Shown piece by piece: positions 24,048-35,909 of a DNA stretch of 64,000 nucleotides. Position 1 is the stretch's first letter. The number at the start of each line of letters is the position of its first letter. Below the pieces are notes generated by a model. The model saw only the letters and a list, made by a program, of their open reading frames with translations, was not told the DNA's origin and ran no database searches. The position numbers were made by a program, and so were the translations under genes. The stretch is from Catonia carolina (taxonomy: Eukaryota > Arthropoda > Insecta > Hemiptera > Achilidae): NCBI GenBank assembly GCA_035578175.1, contig JAQMRL010000001.1, forward strand, positions 372,675,720 through 372,739,719, in the 5' to 3' direction.

Positions 24048-24195
24048 CCGATGGTACAGTGGTCAGCACAACTCTCTTCTATGCCGGGGTCCCAGGTTCG
24101 GTTCCCGGTCAGGTCAGGCATTTTTCAACTTTAAATCACCTGAAATCATTACATACGCGCATACAAGGTTTATGTATGCATGATAACAAAAAAAT
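24048..24195 (+). mobile_element. tRNA-derived SINE, family A
   Basis: Head CCGATGGTACAGTGGTCAGC, B box GGTTCGGTTCCCGG, and a body with '...aaatcacctgaaatcattacatacgcgcatac...', matching the copies at 61822 and 63340. Confidence 0.8.
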
Positions 24196-27100
24196 TAATA
24201 ATTAAATTACCCATATTATATATTTTTTTATTTCTGAAGCAGAATTTTATAAAATCAATGATATAATGTAAAAAAATGTAATTTCTGATAGTCAGATATG
24301 TCTTTTATGCAAGCAACGAAGGATATATTTCTTAGCTTATACGCCTAACATTGAATTTTCTACTGAAGATGTTGTTTTTGTAGTGGTTACTGGAGAAGTA
24401 TTTATGAAGTCTAGAACCCCCTTCCAGTGATGATATAAATAAGTCAATGAAACTTCTTTAACCTTCTAACAAGAGTGTCTGTACGTTGTGTAAACTGAAC
24501 AGATGTGAAGAGAAATGTTTATTTTTATCGACACCCTTCCGAGTTCAATGTTCACTACTATAGTTTAATATACTGATTAAAAATTACTCAGGTTTTTTTG
24601 ATGCATCACTTGGTTAAAAACATAAATAAGTGTAACAAAAATTTTGTTATGATAAATGTTCGTAAGTCATTTACTTAATTGAACTGTTTAATTAAAAGTT
24701 CAGTCTAAACGACGAGAAGACTGGATAAGAAATATTACTACACTTTTTGTCTTTAAATTAATCATACCGTTGAGTTACAGCTGACTAATACACATTCCAT
24801 CTTTTACATTAGAAAATACAATATTTGCTTTTAATTGAGTTTTACAGGCTGTATTTATGTAATCCAATATTCATGACAAATCGATTATTTGAATAACGTT
24901 TTTAAGTAGACACAACATGTTACAAAAAACCTATTTTAAAATTAAATTCATACGTAGACCTGGAACCGTAAAAAATACCTACTTCAAATAGCATGAGGCT
25001 TCGAGGGAGTCGAATTATCACAGTAAAAATTTGCTATTATTTACTAAGTAACGCCAGTTAGGCAAGCAACTTTCCGTGGTGATCAGCTAACAGCCACACG
25101 AATACCGTTGGATGTAGCTACTGTTCAAACTCACCTATAAAAAATTTACCGACATGAAAAAATTAAGTTAGGCGGCTGAAAATTAAACGTTTCCGATAAC
25201 AAAATAAAGCTGAAGTTTAAGAAAGTAGTGTGACGCTGGTATAGACGTAGGCCTATGTTTTCTTCTGTATTCATTTTAGTCTCGTGAGATATTCAGTTAT
25301 TAGCTACTTTAGAGGATATGGTAAGGTGGACAAAGGAACGACAAGAATATTACCAATCTTGGGACCTTGAGAACTAGACGGGGACCCTCAACTTTGCACC
25401 CGAGCATATATGCACTGCCATTTTCCCGCCGAAGCTTCATAATTTATATTATACGAACACTTTTAGTGTTTTTAAATACCTTCCAAGCCTTTTAGTGTTT
25501 TTAAATACGTAACACTCAATATACAATTTTGTAGCAAGCTACTACATTTTTTTTAATCTACACAAAAATTTATTTTAATGTTTTTGAAACTTGTGAAACC
25601 AACGAAGATAAAATTATAATAACATAATTCCTATTTTTTAAATGCCTTTCCAGAAAACAATAAATTTATTACATTGACACTCAAATTAAATCTATTATAA
25701 AAAAAATTATGGGCTTTCAATTATAAGCGGTTAGATAAGCTATAAATAGACTTGCTTCCAGACTGCATGTTTTTTTAATACATATTATTTTAAATGCAGA
25801 TTTATAATTTAAGCAAGAAACAATAGGGTACAGTAATTAACATTTTGACTACGTTTCTTTTTACAAAACTTTATTTGATTAAAAATCTAGTCTAAATAAA
25901 AGGAGAATTCATATTCTTTAGAAAGCACTTTTTAAACGAGAATCTTCAAGTAGCTATTGTACAGAATATTTTTTTCTTGAAGGACTGACTGTACTTAAAC
26001 TCCCACCATATTTTACGAGCAGTAAAACAAGCGAGAGCTGTTCTCCTTATTTGTCGAACCGCGGCGTCGTGAGGCCGGATGGTGTACGTTACGTCACACT
26101 GCTGGAGAGGACAACTGGCCTACCTGTTTGCCTACACACTGTGATCTTTGAAATAGCAACGGCCTGGAGACGAAGGAAGGGAAAGATTTCTCCTTTCTTT
26201 AACGGTAATGAGATGAATAAAACACAGAACTTGTCGTGTTTTAGGCCTACTCCATATTTTTATTCTCTGCTATTATTTATCTCTGAAAGTAATCTTGTCC
26301 TCTAACGCGCCTACGATCTATTAATCTATATTTAAAATAAAATAATTACTCAGGAAAAGGAAACAATCTTAATATTTTGATTATAGTAACTACTCAATTA
26401 TCAGTGGCACGTACTTGGACGTCGACCCACTCTCAACAAGTGAGCGTACATTATCTGCTTCAGCAACAACCCACCTATATTTAGAACAAGTTATTGTAGG
26501 TTGTGATTTAAGGCCAAACATCTGCTTATTGAATAATAATTTCTACTACTAATAATGTACCGAAATTTCAAACATAAACGTAAGATTAAATTAAATCGAG
26601 AAAAATTACGAATAAGCCAAAAAAAAATTCTTATAAATGTTGGCTGTGATCTGATGGCTATTACACTTGTTTTTTAACTTTCATTTTATCAATATTTGAA
26701 CTCGTAGATCTATCTTCGTGTTAGTTATACATTATATTTAGTACGTTGTACATTACTAAACATGTTCAAACCTTATATTTATTTTTCGAGCAGCTCTTCA
26801 AAACCTATGTGTTTCAAGTTCAGTAATTCTCATTACATTTTTTCAAATAAAACATATTAATGACATTATTTCTCGTAAGGTCTTTGTACTACAAAATAAT
26901 TAATGAATTTTAGCATGGGGTATAATCATGTTCGCAAGTAGTATCTAAAAAGAATATAGAGCTCTGAAACACATTGCAGCCAAAGACCTTGGACTTGTTT
27001 ATTAGGTTATGGTTTCAGTTGGTACTTCGTACTAATACAAAATTAAGAAGGTTTGTTTTCAAATGTTCATTTTTTATTTAAACTTATATTTTTAAAACCA

Positions 27101-27520
27101 AATTGATTAGCTGAATTTGTGGAAGTTTCAAACTGAATATGGTCACCTCATATTTTTCCAATCTCATGACATTCCTTTTTGAAGTTGACTGTATGAACTG
27201 GCCAGGATAAGTGCATGATTTGTACAAAAATTATTAGATTTCTATTACCTCATTTCATATTTTGTAAATACTTTTTTGTAACTCTCAACCATTCAGTACA
27301 TCTCAATTTATTTTTATACAATTTTTTTCAGTTTAGAATAATTAATAATCACTTAAATCTGACCTCTTTTAAATATTGAATCCATTTAAAGGTTTCTTAT
27401 TGAAAATAAATAGTACTACCTATCTACAAGAAAACATCAAACTTTCCTTAAATAGCGGTTAAATCTTTTAATGAACTATTGAAGTTAGTAAAAAACCAGT
27501 TTTAACAAAATATTAAGATT
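24196..27520. other. Intergenic; GC-richer patch at about 26030-26200
   Basis: AT-rich apart from 26030-26200, which has several CpGs and an 84-codon plus-strand frame (26051-26305) with no recognised domain. An AACG-GTAATGAG donor-like site lies at about 26203. This could be a small promoter or first exon, or an old repeat. Evidence is insufficient for a gene call. Confidence 0.35.
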
Positions 27521-27521
27521 C

Positions 27522-27690
27522 CTCTGTGGTGTAGCGGTTAGCATGCTAACCTACCAAGTGGAAGGTTCCAGGTTCGAATCCTGACTAGGGTATAGAAATG
27601 ATGAAATGCCAAAACCTAATGCCTCATACACTAAAGTAGTCGCTAATAACCAAGAAAATTATGTGACTTAAAATAAACTAAAAAAAACCA
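27522..27690 (+). mobile_element. tRNA-derived SINE, family B
   Basis: Head CTGTGGTGTAGCGGTTAGCA, a canonical B box GGTTCGAATCC, body '...agtagtcgctaataacc...' and tail GACTTAAAATAAACTAAAAAA. It is the best preserved RNA polymerase III promoter among the B copies. Confidence 0.87.
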
Positions 27691-28557
27691 ATTAGAATCA
27701 ACCTGAAAATCAAATTAATATTACAAATTAACAATATTTTTCAGTTCATAAAACAATCAGTTAAAATAAGCCAAATTAGTGAAGAAATTAAGAGACTCTT
27801 GCATCTGTAAAAACATACATAATATTTTCTTTTTAAAACCACAGCAACTGCTCGAATCAATCATTAGTGTGTACAGTGTTGCTGCAGTATTATATAATTA
27901 AGTGTGAACATTTTCAAGATACATTGGATTCAAACACATTATTATAAACGCAAAAAGATAACAACAGTAAAGAAGTTAATTAACATTGTATTCCAAAAAT
28001 AGTCTGCCCATAGACTACTTGAGAATAAATCATCTGGCTGGATCCAACAACATAGAATGAAAAGAAGACAAAAGCATTTTTTTCAGATTTTAAAAGTAAC
28101 TTTTAAAACAGGTAATTAAGGCACGTGTATTCAAACTACAAAATATAAATTCGGCAAACCAAAATAACTTTCTCACAAATACTACCTTATATCATCACAT
28201 CAAATTTGTAAATAAATCTAAACTATGAATTCAATAAAAGTATTTATTACAGAACTTTTATTTGAATTGGCAGCGCTGAGAAATGTGTCTTAAATAAATA
28301 AATACATACATGAACTGATCATTAGAAAATTTTAACTGATGCTAAAACAGATATTTTTTCTGATACAGAAAAATATTCATTGGAAATATTGGATGTACAT
28401 TTTCTTCATGAAAAATGTGATTCAAGGCTGATTTTTTTTCTTCTGGAGAAACTGGTTTTGATGTGATTTTCACATTATAATCTGGTGCTGCCAATCTAGG
28501 CATTATGTAAAACCATCAAGTAGAAAAATGTTTGCGTTGTTTATATTCAAATTGACT

Positions 28558-28712
28558 TTTTTTAGTTTATTTAAAGTTGCATCAACAGCTCAGTTATTAG
28601 CCACTGTGTGGGTTTTAACTAGTGAAAATTTGCAGACCCTAGTCAGGAATCAAACTTGAGACCTAATTGTAGGCTAGAGTGTTACCACTATGCAATGGAG
28701 GCAACCAAACTT
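28558..28712 (-). mobile_element. tRNA-derived SINE, family B
   Basis: Minus-strand copy with tail, body and decayed head. It lies directly next to the target duplication of a family C copy, which landed just beside its 5' end. Confidence 0.8.
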
Positions 28713-28729
28713 CACTTCTATTTCTACAA

Positions 28730-29045
28730 TTTTTTTTTTTATATCCCTAATGTGTGTACATTGCAATCTGTTCAATTCAGAACAATAAGCAACCCAATGA
28801 TCCAATGAGATCAGGATGATATGTATGACATGTAAATGAGGTGTAGTCTTGTACAGACTCAGGCCGACCATCCCTGAGAGAGTATGGTTAATTGAACCCC
28901 AACCATTAAAGTACACTGGTAACAACTGTCTAGCATTCAAATCCGTATAAAAGTAACTACCTTTACTAGGATTTGAACCAGGAACCTTAGTCTCCGAAAA
29001 TCAGCTGTTTAACAGCTGATTTTGGTGACAAATTTACCTCTAGAC
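28730..29045 (-). mobile_element. tRNA-derived SINE, family C, with target duplication
   Basis: 316 bp flanked by ATTTCTACAA at 28720-28729 and 29046-29055. On the minus strand: TCTAGAGG A-box region, a perfect palindrome (AAAATCAGCTG / CAGCTGATTTT), the B box GGTTCAAATCC, the body, and a poly-A end. The first ~15 bases of the head are missing compared with the copy at 35910. Confidence 0.92.
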
Positions 29046-29877
29046 ATTTCTACAAATTAAACAAAAACTATTTGTATAATTTTAATGAACCCAAGAAATA
29101 CATAAAATAAATAAATAGAACTGATTGATATTTTAATCAGCCATTAGAGACACTTTTCAGAAAATTTTGAGCCTAAATGGCTAATTCCGATAACCCTTGA
29201 TTGGTTGGTGAAGAAAACCTCAGTTTTTACATTCAGCTTATTGAAAAGAGACCTTTCAACATTTTTCTTATTCAATATTTAGATTGAAAATGACCAATCA
29301 GTCTGGTCTCTGTACTTTTTTGGTTGATTGGTGGGTACAAATTGATTTATGTTTGTATCAAATCTTTTGAAGATGAAATGATGATAAAATGATTAAAATG
29401 ATGATTGATGATAAAATTAGGAAATATGATACAAAGCTATTAACATTTTAAAATGATATTGCTTCAAATTCATACATTCATTCTAACTAATTAAAAGCAA
29501 ACGTTGCAAATGGCCACCATATTAGGCATATTTATTTCATTATGTAGGGTTTAAATGCATAAATCAGTTTTTAAGATTGTAGAGCAGAAAGAATAGAAGT
29601 TACTACTATTATTATGCCTGGCATGGCTCAATCATGTCCATACATTATACATTGTTATGTTGGATATATTTTCTTTTGTTAATGTTTGGTGTGGTATGAC
29701 CTTGAAGTACTCATTTTGTAACCTTTTCAGTCCATAGGTGCTATTAAATCTACTAAGAAGTCATTAGCCATAATATTTTTCCATCATATACCATACTCTG
29801 CCTCATTAAGTACTGGGTCTGGGCAGGAAGCTGCTTAGGGTGCTAGTGGAGCTGTTAACAGAGTACTATCAACGTAG

Positions 29878-30175
29878 TTAACTTAGGAGGTATTCAAGTT
29901 TTGAGAAAATAAACCTGGGTGGCCATCTTCTATGGAATGAGTTAGTAAACAGTTTCCAAAAACTTATAAATGGAAGGGATCTATTTGCTGAGAGAGTAAG
30001 GAGAGATAAAATAATACAACCAAATGCCTGTATTGTCCATGTTTCACATCCATAAATCAATATAGGTACTGTAAACATGACATATCACTAAATATTTCCT
30101 TAGGTTTGATTTCATTTGCTACATGGTAAGTTTTCCTTTCTATTAAAAGCTTCTTTTGTCATTCCTTTTCATGTT
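29878..30175 (-). pseudogene. LINE fragment (family 2), post-RT region
   Basis: Minus-strand frames read NETEIKT...GMTKEAFNRKENL, then TVPILIYGCETWTIQAFG. The second is the usual V-P-x-L-x-Y-G-x-E-x-W-T motif after the RT. The same family appears on the plus strand at 39496-39700 (CEIEIKTRIKMTKETFIRRK). Beyond AFG the similarity stops. Confidence 0.65.
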
Positions 30176-30691
30176 TTTATTTCAGTTTCATTTCTGTTAT
30201 GCAATTTTCTTCTTCTTAAAGTCCCTCTCCTATCAGCGGTTGGAAATCATCATCAATATACAGACCTTATTCGCTGCTTCATGGAACAGCTCCATATTAC
30301 TGCAACCAACCCAGTCCCTCAGGTTCTTCAACCAGGAGGCTCAATGTCTCCCAACATTCCGCTTGCCCTTTATCTTCCCCTGCATTAACTAGGAATTTCT
30401 TTCATTGATCTTATTTCATTCATTTGCTCTCCCATCTGTTTTATTCATGTACCCAGATATTTACAGATAGTAACTCTTTGTATCATGGTGTTTTAAACAG
30501 TTAGATTCAACTGGGGTTGTACTGATTTTGTTATTAATATCCATGTTGGTTTTCTAAAATTTATTTTTAATCCGTATTTTATGCATCCATTGTTTACTTT
30601 TTGCAGCAGGTGTTGTAAATCATCTAAATTACCCGTCACCAACACTGTGTCATTCGCATATCTAATATTGTCTGCAATTTTCAATCAGTAA
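30176..30691 (-). pseudogene. RTE-type LINE fragment with RT core and 3' end
   Basis: On the minus strand 30493-30684 reads MKIADNIRYANDTVLVTGNL, the RT YADD box with the first Asp changed to Asn. It is followed by DDLQHLLQKVN and a KYLGT motif near 30450. Then 30160-30400 gives GKIKGKRNVGRH and SWLKNLRDWVGCSNMELFH, up to a GAAGAAGAAA-like end, the typical RTE tail. A large part between these blocks is missing, and stops occur. Confidence 0.7.
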
Positions 30692-31345
30692 GGCCGGGCA
30701 TATACTGGAGCGCAGGTGGCGTAGTTCAGGACAGGCAGGGCAGGAGCGAAAACTGTGCACCATAGTTGGCTGTAGCGTACCGTATAGTGGGAGGCAGACA
30801 TGTGTGGCACAGCAACGTGTCTGTGTCGAGCAGCCACAGTTTGTAGTCGAGGCACAGTTTTAGTGCACACGTTGAGCAGGAAACATGTTGGTCTAAGAGA
30901 AGCTAATAAAATGAAAATGAAAATGCTAATTACATGAAAAACTCTTCAGTTGTAAATCTAGTATAATTCTTGAATTTAGTATGGTCAAGCTTGTGTTAAC
31001 TTGAACTTACCATGCGTTTTACGTTTTTTTTATAAAATCACTTTGCCATAAAATTTTCTCCCTTCGCTTTGAAATATAATGCAATTAAGTAATTCAATAC
31101 AATACAAGTAAAATCAATTCCTCTATACCGGAATCGGACGAATCCAATACTAACCTTTCACTCTTACTAAAATGATCCAACACGCTAAATGGCTGAACAT
31201 GAGCTAATTTCTGAACCTGAAAAAAATATTCGCCTGTCCTGTGTCTCCAGTATACGCTGGGAGAAATATCTGCTCTGCCTCCCCTACCCTGCTCATGTCC
31301 GTTTCGAACCCACTGTGCCACCTGCGCTCTAGTATATGCCCGGCC
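30692..31345. mobile_element. PIF/Harbinger-type MITE, 654 bp
   Basis: Inverted ends GGCCGGGCATATACT(G/A)GAGC...GGTGGC (29 bp, one mismatch) are flanked by TAA at 30689-30691 and 31346-31348, the 3-bp target of PIF/Harbinger elements. It splits an RTE LINE: the minus-strand RT frame lies left of it and traces of the preceding RT motif (LFNLYTEY-like) lie right of it. No intact frame inside. Confidence 0.88.
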
Positions 31346-31348
31346 TAA

Positions 31349-31440
31349 TATTCTGTATAATTAGAGATGCAGTGTTAAGGGACTGTAACAATCATCTCAT
31401 CCTTCCTTAAAACTCAATAACCCACCAAGTGTTTCACATA
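31349..31440 (-). pseudogene. RTE RT fragment on the far side of the MITE
   Basis: Minus-strand codons in two frames give pieces like C-x-S-P-L and NYTEY. This fits the G-C-V-L-S-P-L-L-F-N-L-Y segment that should precede the YADD block of the fragment ending at 30691. The match is short and frame-shifted. Confidence 0.35.
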
Positions 31441-31776
31441 ATTGCTAATATGATAGACTCACTATCATTTATAGTAACAGTTATTTCAAAAAGGATGCAA
31501 CTGTAACATTAAGAAGGTAAAAGTAATTTTTAAGTAAATTTTATATCTCCTTACTTGTTAGTTGGCAACACTGTGTGTCATTTTTCAAAGACGAATGTTT
31601 ATTAATTCTAGAGACTTATTTTGCTTATAAATGTTTTAGTAAACATTTCCCAATTCTACTATTCCAAATAAGTCAACAATCTCGCTTTCTTTAAAATAAA
31701 TTTCATAAGGCTACAAGTGTACAAGATCACGAAAGCACAGGTCAACCGTGAGTGATAACTATGTTAAGTTCTGAAT

Positions 31777-32605
31777 GTAAAAGAACGTTTGACTCGCTCT
31801 TCTAAAACATCTCTCAGGAAGTTATCTTCACAGGCTGGGATTTCAACATCTACTGCTTCCAGGGCTATTAAAAAATTACATTTACATGCTTACGGCATTG
31901 GTGTCATACATGAACTGCAGGGAGATGAACTGCAATGGAAAACATTTACAGTATTGTGGTTGGTTTCATTCTCTTGTCGACGAAAACAATATTGAAGTAT
32001 CAAATTTATTTTAGTGATGAGGTGTAAAAACTTGGATGTTTGTATTTCATATATTTTTGTATTATAACCTATCTACGTATAATATTACAGTAATACTGAT
32101 ATTGTATTATTTTGTTTATTTGTTTGCATTATATTACATACTTGTATCGTATTATATATTTTTACTTGGATTGCTAAGTAAACTGTCAAAACTGCCAAAT
32201 ATGGAAACTGAAAATCCTTACAAATTTCATGAACGACCTTTACACGTAAAATTAGAGTTTGGAGAACAATCTCTCCGTGTAATGTCATTGAGCATTTATT
32301 TTTCAACAAATCTGTGGATAGTGTGGTTTATTACAATGTTAGATTTACACAAATGAGAATGTTAGTTCAAGCAGGGTAATGCAACTTGCCATACTGCTAA
32401 TGACACGCTAGGCATGTTACGAGAATTTTTGGCCTTTATTTGGTATCAAAAGGGTTGTGCCTCCAAGATCCCTAGATCTTACACTATACTTCTTTGTAGG
32501 GGTATTTAAAACACTCCTCTTCCACTTGATGAATTGAAGGTGAACATTGAACATGAAATTTCTAACATTGATGAGCAAACATTGAGAAAAAAGGCTGATA
32601 AATAT
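31777..32605 (+). pseudogene. Tc1/mariner-superfamily transposase, degenerate
   Basis: Broken frames keep the order of an insect IS630/Tc1/mariner-type transposase. First is the helix-turn-helix RKLSSQAGISTSTASRAIKK and VIHELQGDE (31810-31930). Next come ENPYKFHERPLH and VWRTISPCNVIEHLFFN (32210-32330). The third block is GNATCHTANDTLGMLREF (32373-32430), normally Q-D-G-A-T-x-H with a catalytic Asp, here Asn. The fourth is DELKVNIEHEISNIDEQTLR (32528-32590). Stops, frameshifts and an AT-rich insertion at about 32030-32180 show it is dead. No ends were identified. Confidence 0.75.
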
Positions 32606-32609
32606 AGCA

Positions 32610-33478
32610 AAGTAAGATAGAGTAAGGGCCATGTCTGCTGAAATTCTTGGTGAGGCTGTGCTCTAGTAGAAATAAATGGTTTTTTTTTAAATTGTGGCCT
32701 TAATATGCATTCTATGGCAAAAGTGTATAATCGAAGCTGTAGAACATTTAAAAACCTAAAACTTAATCAAACACTTAGTTTAGCGGCAATTAGTGATTTT
32801 CTTCTTTTTTTTATCAAAATTGGTAAAAATGTGATTTTTTTAAGATCGATTGTCTTAGTATGTATTTTACTACAAAAGTTTACTTAATCAAAGTTATACA
32901 AAATTTAAAAACCTACAACTGTTGTTTAAACCATTTTTCTCTACAGAGCTTAGTTTAGAGGAAATTGCTGATTTTCCTTATTTTTAAGTTCTACAAAGGT
33001 TGATTTTCATTTTGTGTCTTTCATTCATGATTAAAATTAGTTTTTATCATTTTACATTTTACACTGCTTACATCTATGTAATTCTTTTTATATGTGTATA
33101 GTTTGATTTTCCTATGTTTGTTCTCAAGTTTCATTAATTTCTTTTTACTCTTTTGAATTATCCACTGGGATGTATTCTTTTAAAAAAAAATGTTTTTTCA
33201 CGTCATTTGATGATTATTCAAAATCAGTTAGGCTTTTGGATGGTCATATTGTTATTGTATAGTTTTTGGATGTTATACTGTATTGTATAGTTTCTGAATA
33301 TAAAATAAAAGTTAATTATTGTAAACATTGCTAATAGTTTAAAAGTGAAACCTTTGTAAATTTATACTCTCCTGGTATTCGCAGAACAAAACACTGATGG
33401 CAATGTCATAGGTAGGTTATAATTTTATGGCAATTCAATACTGAGAAAGTCTGAGAATGTTTCACACCAGATTTATCA
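32610..33478 (+). mobile_element. HINE-like element, 5' truncated, with a nested repeat
   Basis: It begins inside the family ('...gccatgtctgctgaaattcttggtgaggctg...') and carries both tandem units and the 3' end (TTTCACACCAGATTT). The 3' part is interrupted by repeat D at about 33085-33330. Confidence 0.7.
33085..33330 (+). repeat. Dispersed repeat D, copy 2
   Basis: Aligns with 15110-15355 and is nested in a HINE-like copy, so it is mobile or was mobile. It contains a short local duplication ('attgtatagtttttggatg'). Confidence 0.6.
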
Positions 33479-33522
33479 TTCTTTTGGTGCGGAACAATGT
33501 TTGCTTCAAAAAAGAAGTTTTC

Positions 33523-33651
33523 GATACCAGGATAGTATGAAGTAGTAAGAGGCAGAAAGAAGCAAACAACCCCTTGAGAATACAAAATATTCTTTCTGGC
33601 TGACCAGTGGTGTGCTAAGAAACCACATTGCTTTCATACTACCCTGGTATC
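33523..33651. repeat. Small inverted repeat, possible MITE
   Basis: GATACCAGGATAGTATGAA at 33523-33541 and TTCATACTACCCTGGTATC at 33633-33651 are inverted with one mismatch and 91 bp apart. No target duplication was found. Confidence 0.6.
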
Positions 33652-33841
33652 AAAAAATTGTCTTTTTCTGCACTCTACTATACAGTATTTTCATTTCTTC
33701 TTATGCAGCAGCTACTGTGCTGCCTACCGGAATTCTCTTGAACCATTTTCAAATTTTATTTCCCACTGCTATTAAAGGTCTTGCAATCATGAAAAAAATT
33801 TGCCACTCAATGCTGACTGTACCAGTTCAGACGATATTTTT

Positions 33842-34148
33842 ACTTTCTCTTGTTTAAGATTGCAGCCTTAGTCTGCATTTTACGAAATAAAGTGTATATC
33901 ATCAAAGTTACAGGAAATCAAAAAACCTACAACTTTTTTCAAGTATTTTTCTCTACAGAGCTGCTTATTGATTCCCCATATTTTTAAGTTCTACAGAAGT
34001 TGTTTTTTATTTTGCATCCTTCACTCATGATTAAAATTAGGTTATGTTTTTCATTTTACATTGTTTACTCATGATAAAACATAGGTTTTATTGTTCATTG
34101 TCTACATTCATAAGAGAAAGTCGTGTGAGTGTTTCACGTCAGATTTTT
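33842..34148 (+). mobile_element. HINE-like element, internal-deletion derivative
   Basis: The 5' end ACTTTCTCTTG joins directly to the second internal tandem unit ('tttaagattgcagccttag...'). The element then continues to the family's 3' end (AAGAGAAAGTCGTGTGAGTG, CAGATTTTTTT). At about 305 bp it lacks the stem-loop, microsatellite and first unit. Confidence 0.75.
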
Positions 34149-34149
34149 T

Positions 34150-34538
34150 TGTACTACTTTCATGTCATCTAAAACCGAGTGTGTCCTTTTAGAAACAACC
34201 TGTATTTGTCCTCTATGTAACAGTCAAATGAAAATATTAATGCACATCACACACATTGTCTCATGACATGTTGCAATATTTAGCACAGCATCATTGTAGA
34301 CTGTACTGCATTACAGAAGAAATTTGGTACTTATGTCACAGCATTGAATTGCACCCATAGACAACATTACTACAGCCTGTACAGCATAAAAAGTAGAATA
34401 TACATTTCTATTCAGTGTGACAATGCTAAGGAGCTCTGGATATAGCAGATCAAGTGCAAGAAGTATTAAAATTCAGTAACAAGGGATGACTGATACACAT
34501 TTTCAGAATTTAAATCCTTGCTATATGTTTACATACAC
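34150..34538. other. Intergenic, nothing recognised
   Basis: Unremarkable AT-rich sequence between two mobile elements. Confidence 0.5.
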
Positions 34539-34547
34539 CACATTAAT

Positions 34548-34716
34548 AAGGCTGGACCATGGTTTAACAGTCAATGCAACTAGCTTCTATGCCAGAGGTC
34601 CTGGGTCTGATTCCCGATCAGGTCTGGTATATTATCATCACTCATTTTCAACTATCATCCTCCATACATCACACATTAGCCATGCTGTGCAAAACTGTCG
34701 GATGTAACACAAAAAG
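34548..34716 (+). mobile_element. tRNA-derived SINE, family A, with target duplication
   Basis: 169 bp flanked by CACATTAAT at 34539-34547 and 34717-34725. The head has drifted, but the B box (GGTCTGATTCCCG) and the body ('...tctggtatat...catcactcatttt...') match the copy at 41872. Confidence 0.87.
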
Positions 34717-34725
34717 CACATTAAT

Positions 34726-35896
34726 CAAACCATCGATAGCAGAATTTTCATACTGTTTACTGGTTCACAAAAGCAAAGTTTTACGGTACTAACAAAGACA
34801 ACATACAAACAGATTTGTTTTAGTCAGTGTTTAAGGACTTTTGAGCCACTTAACCAAGAATTCCACACCCAGATCAAAATAATATCAATCCATTCATTCT
34901 ACTACTCACTCAACTATATCATAAATGCTATAAAAACATTATTTGGTCAATATTATGAATAAAAAATAAACAAAACTACAAAATCTTTTTTAAAATGTTT
35001 TATTGCTAACACGCCATTCTCAACATGTGGACAGCTCAATTCTACCAGTGTTACCAACTTTGACTAGAACTATCCCTAAATAAAAAAATGTATGATGCTG
35101 TAAAAAATGTAATAAAATTTTCTGAAAATATAACTTTTTAACTAACAGTACATATTTTTTATTATACTCATGTTACCAAAAATTTTTGAATAAACTATAC
35201 ATTAACTCTTCTGTTATTAACAAAACTTAAATTGTGACACAGTGAATCAACATTAAAGCTACTTAAAATAACAGTAAAATTAAAACTGAAAGTATTCACA
35301 TTATAATTAATGTAAAAATGATAGTTCTAAAACTGTCAGTCTTTAATAATTTCATTCCTTCCAAAAATTGTTTATACAGAAGACATTTATCTGGTATTTC
35401 TTTGATAGTTGGCCTAAAATCAACGTTATTTTCTGGCAGTGACAATAACTATCTCTTACTAACCTCTCAGATGAATTCAAATAAATTTTATGCTATAATT
35501 GTTTATCACTAATGAAAATAATAGAATACAGCAATTTAACAGTAACTAATTTTCAGTAACGAAGAAATATTCGGCCTGTTCACAATAGAAAGTACGCAAT
35601 TTAATCATTATACATAGATTTGACAGACCACTTGGTCAAACTTTCATTTCATAAGTTATTACTATATATTTCAAGATAATCTTATTATTAAATTGTGGAA
35701 AAGAAAAACTTTTTATAACATTACGAAGTCAATAACATGGAGCTGTAATTACAAAAAATATTAAAACTGGATTTTACATTTTTGTGCATATACTAGAGTT
35801 CTAGATGCAAATTCAAAAGAAATACTTTCTTGTGTCAGAAAAAATGAAATCCATTTGAAAATAAACGGAATAACTTGAAATTGAAAAAATACCTTT
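34726..35896. other. Intergenic AT-rich sequence
   Basis: No exon, repeat end or RNA gene recognised. Confidence 0.5.
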
Positions 35897-35909
35897 TTAC
35901 TACAAATAT

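Noticed and set aside
32036..32356. 106-codon frame as a membrane protein gene
   Set aside because: The hydrophobic first half is AT-rich insertion sequence, and the second half contains transposase motifs (ENPYKFHERPLH) continuing from the upstream transposase remnant.
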